The notes under the pieces are model-generated. The model was not told the DNA's origin, made no database searches, and was given only the letters and a program-made list of their open reading frames with translations. From assembly GCA_021272165.1 (NCBI GenBank), contig JAJSLK010000083.1, positions 1-64,000 of the forward strand: DNA of 64,000 nt, given 5' to 3'. The stretch is from Methylacidiphilales bacterium (GTDB taxonomy: Bacteria; Verrucomicrobiota; Verrucomicrobiia; Methylacidiphilales; UBA1321). Of this stretch, positions 15,831 to 24,553 are shown piece by piece (the stretch's first letter is position 1; each line of letters begins with the position of its first letter). Both the position numbers and the translations under genes were made by a program.

Positions 15831-16847
15831 ATGGCCGAAAGCCCATCCGCCCCGCCTCCGTTTGCCTCGGCGTCCGTGCCGTACCGGGTCGATCTGCGTC
15901 CATTGACGACGAGCGAGCTAATCGACCGGGGATTCATTCTTTACCGCAGCCACTTTGCGGGGCTGCTGCTACTGGCGCTCCTTTGCCAGATCGCGCCGCT
16001 GCTTTACCAGATCATGGTCACCGGGCTGAAACTGATGCCGGTCGACAACGAGGTGATCGATCATCCCGCGGCCTTTTTCCAAAAGATGGGGCTGATGATG
16101 GCCTTCGGTTTCCTGACGCAGATCGTGGTCTATGGATTTGAGATCGTGATGACGTTTTATATTTCGGACAGCTACCTGGGCCGGATCCCGTCGGTGGTGG
16201 AAAGCCTGAAGAAATTTGCGGGACGGGCGTGGGCGACTCTGATCACGTGCCTGCTGAGCCGGATTCTCATCGCGCTGACGTTTCTCTTTCCGTTCCTGGC
16301 TCTTGCGGCCTCTTACTTTATTCTGCTCTTTTATCCTCCGACAGGCTTCGGGCGCGCGCTGGTCGAGGGCGGTGTTGCGATTTTGCTGCTGGTGGCGTCG
16401 CTGGCGCCGGTGCTGATCGTTTTCATGCGCCTATGGCTGACGACCTCGATTGTCGCGCTGGAAAGGTTTTCGGGCTGGAAGGCGGTGCGGCGTTCGTTCC
16501 AGTTAGTGCGGTACGATCCGGGGTTGGGCATTTTTTACTGGGGTGAGATGAGGCTGAGCTTCCTGCTGCTGCCGCTTTTTATCATCGAGCTTTTGATTTT
16601 TTCCCTGACCTCACTGCCGCTGGTGCTGTTCCAGATCGGCGAGACGGTCCGACACGGAACAAACGGGCAGGTGGCGCTGCCGCCCGAATCGACCGTGATT
16701 CTTAGCCAGATCATGAGCTTCGTGGGCATCGCTCTGATCCTGCCGCTTTATCCGATAGCCAGCACGCTGTTCTATTACGATGTGCGGATTCGCCGGGAGG
16801 GATTCGACCTTGAATTCATGGCCTCGCAACTGGAGGGGCGCGTATGA
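15831..16847 (+). CDS. Polytopic membrane protein of the MoxR/DUF58 cluster
   Basis: The 338-residue protein begins YRVDLRPLTTSELIDRGFILYRSHFAGLLLLAL. It has about six membrane segments, near residues 44-62, 85-108, 135-170, 178-200, 236-265 and 285-312. The pattern resembles membrane domains annotated near glycerophosphodiester phosphodiesterase families, but no catalytic motif is present. It follows the RDD gene by 9 bases and overlaps the DUF4129 gene by 4, so it belongs to the cluster. Function not recognised. Confidence 0.8.
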   Translation: MAESPSAPPPFASASVPYRVDLRPLTTSELIDRGFILYRSHFAGLLLLALLCQIAPLLYQIMVTGLKLMPVDNEVIDHPAAFFQKMGLMMAFGFLTQIVVYGFEIVMTFYISDSYLGRIPSVVESLKKFAGRAWATLITCLLSRILIALTFLFPFLALAASYFILLFYPPTGFGRALVEGGVAILLLVASLAPVLIVFMRLWLTTSIVALERFSGWKAVRRSFQLVRYDPGLGIFYWGEMRLSFLLLPLFIIELLIFSLTSLPLVLFQIGETVRHGTNGQVALPPESTVILSQIMSFVGIALILPLYPIASTLFYYDVRIRREGFDLEFMASQLEGRV

Positions 16848-17608
16848 AGCTTCGCGGCCTTTTCGTGTTTCTTTGGCTGGCGGGGTTGGTTTCTGCCTTC
16901 GCGGGCGAGGGAGGCAATCCGTCGGTGACGACGGCGCCTGTGACCAATCCGGCGCAAGTGCGGGAGCATTACCAGCAGGTGGTGTCACGGCCCGAATACG
17001 CCGACACGGATGAGGCGGACGTAAACACCCATTTCCGGGACTGGCTGACGCAATGGATCCGGCGCATGGAGGCGAAATTCGACCAGATCAAATACGCGGG
17101 GGAAATGCCGGCCATCACCTCGCTCCTGATGAGCCTGCTGGTGGTTCTTTCGATCGCGGGACTGCTTTATGTCATGGTGCGGTTGACGCGCCGCCGGGCG
17201 ATCATGGAAGGTGATTTTCCAGAGGAGACGCCGGGTCCCGGGACCTTCCATCCGCCGGAATTCTACGAAAAGGAGATCGAGGCGGCGATTGAGACCCGCG
17301 ACTGGCACGCGGCGTGGCTGGCGGCGTGGCGGCAATTTCTGTCGCGGCTGGAGAATCGAGAGCTGGTGGAAGCAGACCGGACGCGGACGAATCGCGAGTA
17401 CCTGGCGCAACTGCGGGCCGAACCGCTTCCCGGCGCGGCGCTGGGAATGTTAACGGGGATGGTCGACGCCTACGACAGGTTTATCTATGGGCGCCGGATG
17501 ATTGCCGAATCGGACTGGAACCAGTTTTACCGGCAGATCGGCGAGGCGTCCCTGTTGCTGCATCTGGATGAAAAGGGCGGCCTGCCCGCGACAAAGGAGG
17601 GAGCATGA
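16844..17608 (+). CDS. DUF4129 domain protein
   Basis: The 254-residue protein has a signal peptide (MKLRGLFVFLWLAGLVSAFA), an exported region of about 65 residues and a membrane segment near 86-108 (ITSLLMSLLVVLSIAGLLYVMV). The cytoplasmic DUF4129 part has REYLAQLRAEP and DRFIYGRRMIAESDWNQF, the usual closing motif. DUF4129 proteins are typical partners of MoxR and DUF58 genes. It overlaps its neighbours by 4 bases on both sides. Its exact role is unknown. Confidence 0.85.
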   Translation: MKLRGLFVFLWLAGLVSAFAGEGGNPSVTTAPVTNPAQVREHYQQVVSRPEYADTDEADVNTHFRDWLTQWIRRMEAKFDQIKYAGEMPAITSLLMSLLVVLSIAGLLYVMVRLTRRRAIMEGDFPEETPGPGTFHPPEFYEKEIEAAIETRDWHAAWLAAWRQFLSRLENRELVEADRTRTNREYLAQLRAEPLPGAALGMLTGMVDAYDRFIYGRRMIAESDWNQFYRQIGEASLLLHLDEKGGLPATKEGA

Positions 17609-18816
17609 ACCGGAACATCGCCTACGTCCGTGTTCTTTTGGTGATCCTGGCGGTGGTCATTCTGCTGGCCTTTCTGAATCGCACGCCGCAGCGCGGATCA
17701 CACGATGCCTGGCTGCCTTCAAGTTTCAATCCGGTTGGGGCGGGACACATGGCGCTGTTTCAGACGTTGTCTGAATTGAACTGGCCGGTGGATCGCTGGC
17801 GGGAACCGCTGAGCCGATTGGCCAATTATGGCACGGGGAACGTCCTGGTTATTACCCGGTCGCAGGCCGCGGCGCGCGTGACATTTTCCGAGCAGGAGAT
17901 CGATCTGCTGGATGACTGGGTAAAGAAGGGAAACACGATCCTGCTGCTGGGAGCGCTGGGAGATTGGGACGACACGCGGATGTTCCTGCGGCAAATCGGC
18001 TTTACCGTTCCGGAGGAGAAAGGTTCCGTGGCCGATCTTTTTCAGCCATTTCATCCCGGCAGCGAGCAATCGATTCAGGTGCAACCCGGTCCGGGATCGG
18101 CTGAGCCGGGCACGCTGATTCTTCCCGCGGTTACGGCGCTGCCTATTGCCTATCCCGCTGGAGCGCGGGTTCTCTGGCAACAGGAGGGTGAGCCTTATGT
18201 TGTCGATGTGCCGCGCGGTGCAGGGCACGTCATTTGTGGGGCGTCAGACCAGATACTGAGCAACAAATACCTTGGGCAGGGCGATGATTTTGCGGTTGTG
18301 CTGCGGCTGCTGATGCCGTCGGGAGAAATGCCGCGGCATATCTTTTTCGAGGAGACGCACCATGGCTATTCCGCGGTCTATGCGCTGGCGCATTTGCTGA
18401 ACGATCCGGGGGTCCGTTTTGGCGGAATGCTGGCGCTGCTCGGCGGACTGGCGTTCCTGGGCTCGTCGCTACTTCGGTTCGGGCCGGTGATTCCGCTGGA
18501 GCGTGAGGCGGGGCGTTCGATGCTCGAATTTGTCGATTCAATGGCCGATCTTTACCGGCGGGCCGATTTGCGCAACGAGATGGTGAGGGTTCTTTTCAAC
18601 GAGACACACCAGAAGATCCTGCAACGACTGAACCTGCCCCCCACGGTGTCGCATGAGGTGATTTCCTCTCGATTGCAACAGGCGAATCCACATCTGCCGA
18701 AGTGGAAAAAACTGGCGCAGCGCTTTGATTCCCGTGAATATAAGTCGGGACTTCCACCCTCGGGCTGGCTTCGTGTGACCCGTGACCTGATAGAAATCAA
18801 ATCCGCCATGGCATGA
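17605..18816 (+). CDS. DUF4350 domain protein
   Basis: The 403-residue protein has an N-terminal membrane segment (VRVLLVILAVVILLAFL). A DUF4350-like, GATase/ABC-2-auxiliary-like domain follows: HDAWLPSSFNPVGAGHMALFQTL, LARLANYGTG-type strands, EQEIDLLDDWVKKGNTILLLG, RGAGHVICGASDQILSN. A second membrane segment is near 273-292 (GGMLALLGGLAFLGSSLL), and a cytoplasmic helical tail ends the protein. It is the usual companion between DUF4129 and moxR genes, with 4-bp overlaps here. Confidence 0.83.
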   Translation: MNRNIAYVRVLLVILAVVILLAFLNRTPQRGSHDAWLPSSFNPVGAGHMALFQTLSELNWPVDRWREPLSRLANYGTGNVLVITRSQAAARVTFSEQEIDLLDDWVKKGNTILLLGALGDWDDTRMFLRQIGFTVPEEKGSVADLFQPFHPGSEQSIQVQPGPGSAEPGTLILPAVTALPIAYPAGARVLWQQEGEPYVVDVPRGAGHVICGASDQILSNKYLGQGDDFAVVLRLLMPSGEMPRHIFFEETHHGYSAVYALAHLLNDPGVRFGGMLALLGGLAFLGSSLLRFGPVIPLEREAGRSMLEFVDSMADLYRRADLRNEMVRVLFNETHQKILQRLNLPPTVSHEVISSRLQQANPHLPKWKKLAQRFDSREYKSGLPPSGWLRVTRDLIEIKSAMA

Positions 18817-19754
18817 ACTCAATTCTCGCAACCCGCGCCGCCGCCATCCGCCAGGAGATCCGAAAAGTGATTATCGGGCAGGAAACGCCGGTGGAAAAAA
18901 CACTCATCGCCCTGCTGGCCGGAGGCCACGTCATCCTGGAAGGGGTGCCCGGGCTGGCCAAAACGCTTTTCGCCCGCACGCTGGCGGCGACGCTCCACCT
19001 CAGCTTCAAGCGGATCCAGTTCACGCCCGACCTGATGCCGTCCGACCTGATTGGCACCAACGTTTTTCAACCCGACACGCATACGTTCAAATTTCTGCCC
19101 GGGCCGATCTTTGCCGATATTCTGTTGGCGGATGAAATCAACCGGACGCCGCCCAAGACGCAGTCGGCGCTGCTGGAGGCGATGGAGGAGCATCAGGTGA
19201 CGGTCGACGGTGTTTCGCGGCCATTGCCAGACCATTTCTTTGTCATCGCGACGCAGAACCCAATCGAATACGAAGGAACATTTCCGCTGCCGGAAGCGCA
19301 GACCGACCGCTTTTTGTTCAAGATCAAGGTCGATTACCCGACCCCGGCCGACGAGATGACGCTGCTGCAAAGCAGTCCTTACGCGCGGCCGGTGGCGGAG
19401 GTGGTACAGCCCCAGACCTCGGCGGATGACTTTGCGGCCATCCGGCGGGAGATCGAGGCGGTGACGATTGACCAGACGATTTACGATTACGTGTTGCGGC
19501 TGGTGAGCACATCGCGGCAGAGCCCGTTGCTGGCCCTGGGGGCGAGCCCGCGCGCCGGTCGCAACTGGATTAAGGCGGCGCGGGTGCTCGCCTCACTGCG
19601 GGAACGGAATTTTATCACGCCGGACGACATCAAGGAGCTGGCCTACCCGATCCTGCGCCACCGGCTTGTGCGCAAACCGGAAACGGAGATCGAGGGCACG
19701 ATGGTCGAGCAGGTGATCGACCAGCTTCTCGCGTCGGTCGAAGTGCCGAGGTAG
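18813..19754 (+). CDS. MoxR-family AAA+ ATPase
   Basis: MoxR ATPases are chaperone-like AAA+ proteins that act with vWA-domain partners on other proteins. The 313-residue protein has Walker A GVPGLAKTLFA, the family stretch RIQFTPDLMPSDLIGTNVF, Walker B ILLADEINRTPPKTQSALLEAM and the sensor region FFVIATQNPIEYEGTFPLPEAQTDRF. ASPRAGRNWIKAARVLA near residue 245 is the sensor 2/lid. It overlaps the DUF4350 stop and is followed by the DUF58 gene, the classic MoxR-DUF58 pair. Confidence 0.94.
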   Translation: MNSILATRAAAIRQEIRKVIIGQETPVEKTLIALLAGGHVILEGVPGLAKTLFARTLAATLHLSFKRIQFTPDLMPSDLIGTNVFQPDTHTFKFLPGPIFADILLADEINRTPPKTQSALLEAMEEHQVTVDGVSRPLPDHFFVIATQNPIEYEGTFPLPEAQTDRFLFKIKVDYPTPADEMTLLQSSPYARPVAEVVQPQTSADDFAAIRREIEAVTIDQTIYDYVLRLVSTSRQSPLLALGASPRAGRNWIKAARVLASLRERNFITPDDIKELAYPILRHRLVRKPETEIEGTMVEQVIDQLLASVEVPR

Positions 19755-19772
19755 GCAGCAAGTATCGTATGG

Positions 19773-19806
19773 TCTTTTCTTCCGTCAATCGCGCGGAAAG
19801 AAAAGA
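19773..19806 (+). terminator. First hairpin in the moxR-DUF58 gap
   Basis: TCTTTTCTTCCG (19773-19784) pairs with CGGAAAGAAAAGA (19794-19806) over 12 bp with one bulged A and a 9-base loop. No T tract follows. A second hairpin abuts it. Confidence 0.45.
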
Positions 19807-19831
19807 GGTGGTCACAAATGGTGACTACCTC
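19805..19831 (+). terminator. Second hairpin in the moxR-DUF58 gap
   Basis: GAGGTGGTCAC (19805-19815) pairs with GTGACTACCTC (19821-19831) over 11 bp with one G-U pair and a 5-base loop. With the preceding hairpin it may set expression of DUF58 relative to MoxR, or stabilise the upstream message. Confidence 0.45.
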
Positions 19832-19869
19832 CAGCGAAGGGATATCGGATTTCATCCTTAGGCAATTGC

Positions 19870-21177
19870 ATGGTCTTCCTGCCCCGCTTCTATTTCACGC
19901 TGGTGGCGGCGATTCTGCTGGCGCTGGCGTCGCCGTGGACGTCGCAGGGGATCGCCGCCAGCCTGTTGCTGACGCTGCTGCTGGCCTGTGCGGTTTTGGC
20001 CGATATTGTTTTCATTCCCCGTGATGCGCTGGCCGTGAAACGGAAGGTGCCGCCGGTGCTTCGGCAGGCGCAGGCTTTCGATGTCGAGCTGACGCTGGTC
20101 AATCGTGGCGATCGGGTCGCCTCGTTCGAGATCATCGATTCGCCGCCAGCCGATTTCACCGGCTCGGCCCGGATGCTGGTGCTTCGTTTGCCACCGAGGC
20201 AGGAAGTTGTCCGGATCTATCACCTGAAGAGTTTTCGGCGCGGCAGTTTTGAATTTGGAGCCGTGTTTTACCGGGTAAGCGGAATGCTCGGGCTGATTCA
20301 GCGGCAGGGCAAAATCGAGATGCCGCAGCAGGTGCAGGTGCTGCCGGACATCACCGGTGAAGGCTCGCGTGATTTGCAACTGGCGCTGGCCGGGGCGATG
20401 CACGCCGGGCGGCGGACGACGCGCTGGCGGGGCGAGGGGAGTGAGTTCGAATCGCTACGGGAGCATCTGCGTGATGACGATTTTCGCCATATCGACTGGA
20501 AGGCGACGGCGAAGCGCGGCAAGCTGATCAGCCGGCAATACGAGATGGAGCGGGACCAGCGGCTAATGATCCTGCTCGACACGGGGCGGCTGATGAGCCC
20601 GAGGATCGGTTCCTACCGCAAGCTCGATTATGCGATCAATGCCTCGGTGCATCTGGCGCAGGTGGCGCTGCACAAGGGCGACCTGGTCGGTTATGCCATT
20701 TTCGATGACGAATTGCGGGCCTTTGCCGAGCCGAAGAAGGGGCAGGCGCAAATTTCGCACCTGGTGCGGAATCTTACCTCACTTCAGGCGACGCGGCTCG
20801 AATCGGACTACGCCGCGGTTTTTCATCACGTCCTGCGGCGGTGCTCGCGGCGGACGCTGATCGTCTGTTTCACCGATCTGGGCGATGCCCCGGCGGCGCA
20901 GCGGTTGTTGCAGGCATCGTTGCCGCTTTTGCCGCGGCATCTTCCGGTCATCGTCACCGTAAGCAATTCCGAAGTCCTGGCCGTGACGCGCAAAATGCCG
21001 GTCAACGAATTCGAGGTCTATCGGCACGTCGCCGCGATGGAAATCTGGAACGATTATCAGCGGACGCTGTTGGGCTTGCGTAGCCGGGGAGTGGCGACGG
21101 TGAGCGTTCCGGCCCAGGAATTGAGCACCGCGGCAATCAACGAATATCTGCGGATCAAGGAGTCGGCGCGGCTTTGA
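19870..21177 (+). CDS. DUF58 (vWA-like) protein, MoxR partner
   Basis: The 435-residue protein has two membrane segments at the N-terminus (about 2-20 and 24-48). A beta-rich region follows, then the DUF58 signature near residue 195: DFRHIDWKATAKRGKLISRQYEME, leading into a vWA-like domain with RLMILLDTGRLM and ADLGDAP-like loops. DUF58 proteins are the usual clients or partners of MoxR ATPases. It is separated from moxR by 115 bases holding two hairpins. Its last 23 bases overlap the end of the opposing SpoIIM gene. Confidence 0.9.
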   Translation: MVFLPRFYFTLVAAILLALASPWTSQGIAASLLLTLLLACAVLADIVFIPRDALAVKRKVPPVLRQAQAFDVELTLVNRGDRVASFEIIDSPPADFTGSARMLVLRLPPRQEVVRIYHLKSFRRGSFEFGAVFYRVSGMLGLIQRQGKIEMPQQVQVLPDITGEGSRDLQLALAGAMHAGRRTTRWRGEGSEFESLREHLRDDDFRHIDWKATAKRGKLISRQYEMERDQRLMILLDTGRLMSPRIGSYRKLDYAINASVHLAQVALHKGDLVGYAIFDDELRAFAEPKKGQAQISHLVRNLTSLQATRLESDYAAVFHHVLRRCSRRTLIVCFTDLGDAPAAQRLLQASLPLLPRHLPVIVTVSNSEVLAVTRKMPVNEFEVYRHVAAMEIWNDYQRTLLGLRSRGVATVSVPAQELSTAAINEYLRIKESARL

Positions 21178-22132
21178 CCGTGCCGCGTCCGGTGAAGAGA
21201 AGATAAAGCCAATAGGAAAGGCCGAGGGTCAGGCCGAGCGTGACCTTGAACCAGATAGGAAAGTGGGACGGCGAAATGAACGCCTCGATGCAGCCGGCAG
21301 TGATGAGCGCGGGCACACAACTGACGGCCATCCGGACCGCCTGCGGACCGTGGTAGGCGAGCGCATCGGCGCGGGAGTAGGCGCCGGGATTAAGCAGCGC
21401 GTTGGCCACGACGAATCCGGCGCCGCCCGAGACGATGATCGAGCTGATTTCGAGCATGCCGTGGCTGGCGATGAATTCGAGCAGCGCGCCGAGCAGGCCA
21501 TAGTCGGCGCAGAGCTTGAAGACGACACCGAGCATGAAGCCGTTTTGAAAAAGGATCCAGGCGGTGATAAAGCCGAAAGAGAGGCCGCCGGCGAAGGCGA
21601 GCAGCGCGACGGAAATATTGTTGGTGAAGAGGACGGTCGACATCACCGGCGCGGGGACAACGGTGAAGATGCTGCCGGTCCACATCCGGCCGGAATAAAT
21701 CGAATTGAGCACGCTGCTGGGCAGGACGATGGAGGCGGCGCGTTCGTCGAACTGGACGGCGGAAAGGCCGAGCGCGACGCCGATGAGGAAGATGATCGCC
21801 GACCAGGCCACGGCCTGCAGGTGGTTGCGGGCGGCCTGGGGAATTTCGTTGCGGATAAAACTGCCGGCGGCCTGGGGCGAGAAGCGGTGGGGGCGGTAAA
21901 TCTGGTTGTGGGCGCGGGCGACGAGCTGGTGGAGAAAGAGAAGCAGCGTCGTGCCGCGATAGTGGGTCTGGGCAAAGGCGAGATCGCCGGTGGTGGCGCG
22001 GTAGAGCGAGGAAAGTTCGCGTAGAAAGGAGCGGTCGGTCCGGCGCGGCCCGCGCGCCTCGATGGTTCCGAGCATGGTTTCGAGCCTCTGCCAGCGGGGC
22101 CGGTTTTTTCGCACGAAGGAACCGAGGGTCAT
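21155..22132 (-). CDS. SpoIIM-family membrane protein
   Basis: The 325-residue protein has a cytoplasmic N-terminus (LELSSLYRATTGDLAFAQ-type: RELSSLYRATTGDLAFAQTHY) and five or so membrane segments from residue 105. ITAWILFQNGFMLGVV and FIASHGMLEISSIIVSGGAGF are the recognisable SpoIIM/DUF95 core, whose founding member aids septal peptidoglycan remodelling in spore formers. In non-sporulating bacteria it is a standard companion of RDD, MoxR and DUF58. It faces that cluster here on the opposite strand, with a 23-bp tail overlap, so the two messages are antisense at their ends. The next gene on its strand, gltX, lies just downstream of its start. Confidence 0.9.
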   Translation of the reverse strand: MTLGSFVRKNRPRWQRLETMLGTIEARGPRRTDRSFLRELSSLYRATTGDLAFAQTHYRGTTLLLFLHQLVARAHNQIYRPHRFSPQAAGSFIRNEIPQAARNHLQAVAWSAIIFLIGVALGLSAVQFDERAASIVLPSSVLNSIYSGRMWTGSIFTVVPAPVMSTVLFTNNISVALLAFAGGLSFGFITAWILFQNGFMLGVVFKLCADYGLLGALLEFIASHGMLEISSIIVSGGAGFVVANALLNPGAYSRADALAYHGPQAVRMAVSCVPALITAGCIEAFISPSHFPIWFKVTLGLTLGLSYWLYLLFTGRGTVKAAPTP

Positions 22133-22141
22133 GGTGGAAAA

Positions 22142-23479
22142 TCAGGAACCGGCCTGCTTTTCGGCGCGATCCATCCGGGCCAGCACGCGGTCTTTCCCCA
22201 GGACTTCGAGCAGGTGATAGAGGCTGGGGCCGACCGAGCGGCCCGAGACGGCGAGACGGGCGGGATGGATGAACGCGCCGACTTTCTGTCCGGTCGCGGC
22301 GGCGAGGGCTTTGAATTCATTTTCCAAATCCGTGGCGCTGAACTTGGCGGCGTCGATCTGGGCGAGGCGCTGGCGAAGCCTGGCCAGATTGGCGAGGCCC
22401 TCGGGAGTAAAAACCTTTTTGACTGCGGTCGGTTCAAAATCGAAATCGTCGCGGAAGAAATAGCTCATCCATTCGGGCAGTTCGCGGCCAAGCTTGATCT
22501 TTTCCTTCACGATGGCGAGCGCGGCTCGGAAATAGGCGGGATCGCAGCCATCGGTGGGAATGCCGTTGCGCTCGAGGATTTCGCGGGCCATCGGCTCGAG
22601 GGCCTCAATGGTTGCGGCTCGGAAATATTCGCCGTTGATCCAGAAAAGCTTGTTCAGGTCGAAATGGGCGTTGGAGCGGTTGACCTGCGGGAGATCGAAC
22701 TTGGCGACAACCTCGTCGATGGCGATGACTTCGCGGTTGTCCTTGGGCGACCAGCCGAGCAGGCAGAGATAGTTGCGCACGGCCTCGGGGAGATAGCCCT
22801 GGTTGCGGTAGTCGGCGATGGAGGCGCCCTCGTCGCGCTTGCTCATCTTGGAGCCATTGGGATTGAGGATGAGCGGGATATGGGCATAGTGGGGCGGCTT
22901 CGCGCCGAAGGCTTCGATGAGGGCCAGGTGCTTTTGCGTGTTGGAGAGGTGGTCCTCGCCGCGGATGACATGGGTGATGCCCATTTCGAGATCGTCGACG
23001 ACGTTGACGAGGTGGAAGACAGGCGAGCCGTCCTTGCGCTGGATAACGAGGTCGGGCTCGTTGGTGCGGTCGAACTGGATGTCGCCGCAGATGAGGTCGT
23101 GGACGATGGCGGGCGTTTTCGGCGTGTGGAACTTGATCGCGCCATCCGATTCGTAGGCCTTGCCCTCGGCGAGGAGCCGGTCGACGTAGCTTTTGTAGAT
23201 GGAGGCGCGCTGGCTTTGGAAGTAGGGCCCTTTATCGCCTTTCACGGTGCCATCGGGCTGGGGGCCCTCGTCCCAATTAAGGCCGAGCCATTGGAGGGCC
23301 TGGAAGATGACTTCGACGTACTCGGGCTTGTTGCGGGCGGCGTCGGTGTCCTCAATGCGCAGGATGAAGGCGCCGCCGGTGTGGCGGGCGTAGAGCCAGT
23401 TGAAGAGCGCAGTGCGGGCGCTGCCGATGTGAAACATTCCCGTGGGGGAGGGTGCGAAACGAACGCGGACAGATTCCAT
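22142..23479 (-). CDS. gltX: Glutamyl-tRNA synthetase
   Basis: GltX charges tRNA-Glu with glutamate. The 445-residue protein starts MESVRVRFAPSPTGMFHIGSARTAL with the HIGH-type motif at residues 17-20. The KMSKS-type loop is SKMSKRDEGASI near 230. IEDTD and HVIRGEDHLSNTQKHL are standard class I signatures. Upstream in-frame starts are ignored because the family N-terminus begins exactly at the chosen ATG. It is followed by spoIIM on the same strand 9 bases later. Whether it is discriminating or also charges tRNA-Gln cannot be told. Confidence 0.96.
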   Translation of the reverse strand: MESVRVRFAPSPTGMFHIGSARTALFNWLYARHTGGAFILRIEDTDAARNKPEYVEVIFQALQWLGLNWDEGPQPDGTVKGDKGPYFQSQRASIYKSYVDRLLAEGKAYESDGAIKFHTPKTPAIVHDLICGDIQFDRTNEPDLVIQRKDGSPVFHLVNVVDDLEMGITHVIRGEDHLSNTQKHLALIEAFGAKPPHYAHIPLILNPNGSKMSKRDEGASIADYRNQGYLPEAVRNYLCLLGWSPKDNREVIAIDEVVAKFDLPQVNRSNAHFDLNKLFWINGEYFRAATIEALEPMAREILERNGIPTDGCDPAYFRAALAIVKEKIKLGRELPEWMSYFFRDDFDFEPTAVKKVFTPEGLANLARLRQRLAQIDAAKFSATDLENEFKALAAATGQKVGAFIHPARLAVSGRSVGPSLYHLLEVLGKDRVLARMDRAEKQAGS

Positions 23480-23571
23480 GCCGGATTTTAGAGTGTATCT
23501 TTTCAATAAGCGAGAGCTGTGTTGGCTCAAGCTTCTCGCTTTTAGCGGGAGAATTCCTTTATCCTGACGAT

Positions 23572-24090
23572 ATGTCGCGATGCGCCTGTTTTTTGCTTTT
23601 CGCCGCGGTTTTCAGCCTGGGGGGCTGGGTTGCGGCCCATGACGACGACGGACCGGCAATTTCGATCACGAGTCCCGATTTGGGAACGACTTTTGCCTTC
23701 GGGACAATCAAGGAGCATTCACTGACCTGGGACAAGAAGAAGCAGATGCTGATGGTGCATGTGACCTTTACCGACGCGGAGGAGAATCTGGGCCAGCCGA
23801 ACGACGACCAGCATGTGTTCCGATTGCCGGGGGTGCGGTATGACGAGGCGAAAGGGGTTTTCTACGCCACCTCGAAAAAAGGGGAAACGATCCCGGTGGC
23901 GAAAATCCGGCAGGCGCTCTTTTTTAAGGTGGTGGAGACGACGCCGAACGCGGTCGTGCGCATCCAGCATCCGCGGGGCATGATTACCGTGATCATGGAG
24001 GCCATCAGCCCGAACGACCCGGCGATGATTCAGTCGCCGTCGGACGGAGACGGCACCCATCAGGTTGATGCGGGCTCGGTGACGCAGTAG
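23572..24090 (+). CDS. Secreted protein of unknown function (paralogue of the gene at 24554)
   Basis: The 172-residue protein has a signal peptide (MSRCACFLLFAAVFSLGGWVAA). The mature part holds ISITSPDLGTTFAFGTIKEH, a beta-rich middle with QHVFRLPGVRYDEAKGVFYAT, and RIQHPRGMITVIMEAI. The opening TSPD-G-TFA-G and closing K/RxPxGxxTVxxE patterns recur in the protein at 24554, so the two are diverged paralogues. The ATG at 23572 was chosen because the signal peptide starts there. The domain is not recognised; it looks like a small exported beta-sandwich. Confidence 0.8.
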   Translation: MSRCACFLLFAAVFSLGGWVAAHDDDGPAISITSPDLGTTFAFGTIKEHSLTWDKKKQMLMVHVTFTDAEENLGQPNDDQHVFRLPGVRYDEAKGVFYATSKKGETIPVAKIRQALFFKVVETTPNAVVRIQHPRGMITVIMEAISPNDPAMIQSPSDGDGTHQVDAGSVTQ

Positions 24091-24096
24091 CGCCGA

Positions 24097-24519
24097 TCAG
24101 GGAAACGAGGGGACAAAGCCGCGATTGAGGGTCCGCAGGTAATCGGCGGTGACGATGATGCCGTTTTGCTTGAGGGTCATGGCCATGGCATCCTCGATAT
24201 CGAAGGGCTTTTTGCGGTTGTTGGGATTGGTCGCGTTGCGGTTGTTGGTCTCGTTTATCTGGCGAAGATTGAGGGCGAGCTGGTTGACGCCGCCCCTGGG
24301 GCTGGCATCGTGGAAAAGGTCGACGGCCTTTTGGGCCTGGTCGGGCTGGCCCTTAGCCTTGAGCATGGCGGCGGCGCCTTCCACGAGCGAGGCGACATAA
24401 CTCGCGCGATCACTGTTGTTCAGGCCGACAAATTTCTCGACCGAGATGGCCTGCGCATTTCCGGCAAGAAAAAGGAGAGAGACGAGGGCGACAACGGCCA
24501 GGGAGGGCTTATCATTCAT
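24097..24519 (-). CDS. Small exported protein of unknown function
   Basis: The 140-residue product starts MNDKPSLAVVALVSLLFLAGNAQA, a clear signal peptide. The mature part is helical and polar (VEKFVGLNNSDRASYVASLVEGAAAMLKAKGQ, LALNLRQINETNNRN) and ends LNRGFVPSFP. It sits between the two TSPD paralogues on the other strand, 6 bases from the end of the first and 34 bases from the start of the second. No family recognised. A 12-codon longer form from 24555 is possible but would overlap the neighbour start. Confidence 0.75.
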   Translation of the reverse strand: MNDKPSLAVVALVSLLFLAGNAQAISVEKFVGLNNSDRASYVASLVEGAAAMLKAKGQPDQAQKAVDLFHDASPRGGVNQLALNLRQINETNNRNATNPNNRKKPFDIEDAMAMTLKQNGIIVTADYLRTLNRGFVPSFP

Positions 24520-24553
24520 TGGGGCGATTTTATCACCGGTCGGGCGGGAACTC

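Noticed and set aside
22214-23491. A 425-codon open frame antisense to gltX
   Set aside because: It mirrors gltX along its whole length, is rich in Gly, Asp and Glu as expected from GC-rich antisense frames, and shows no family motif.
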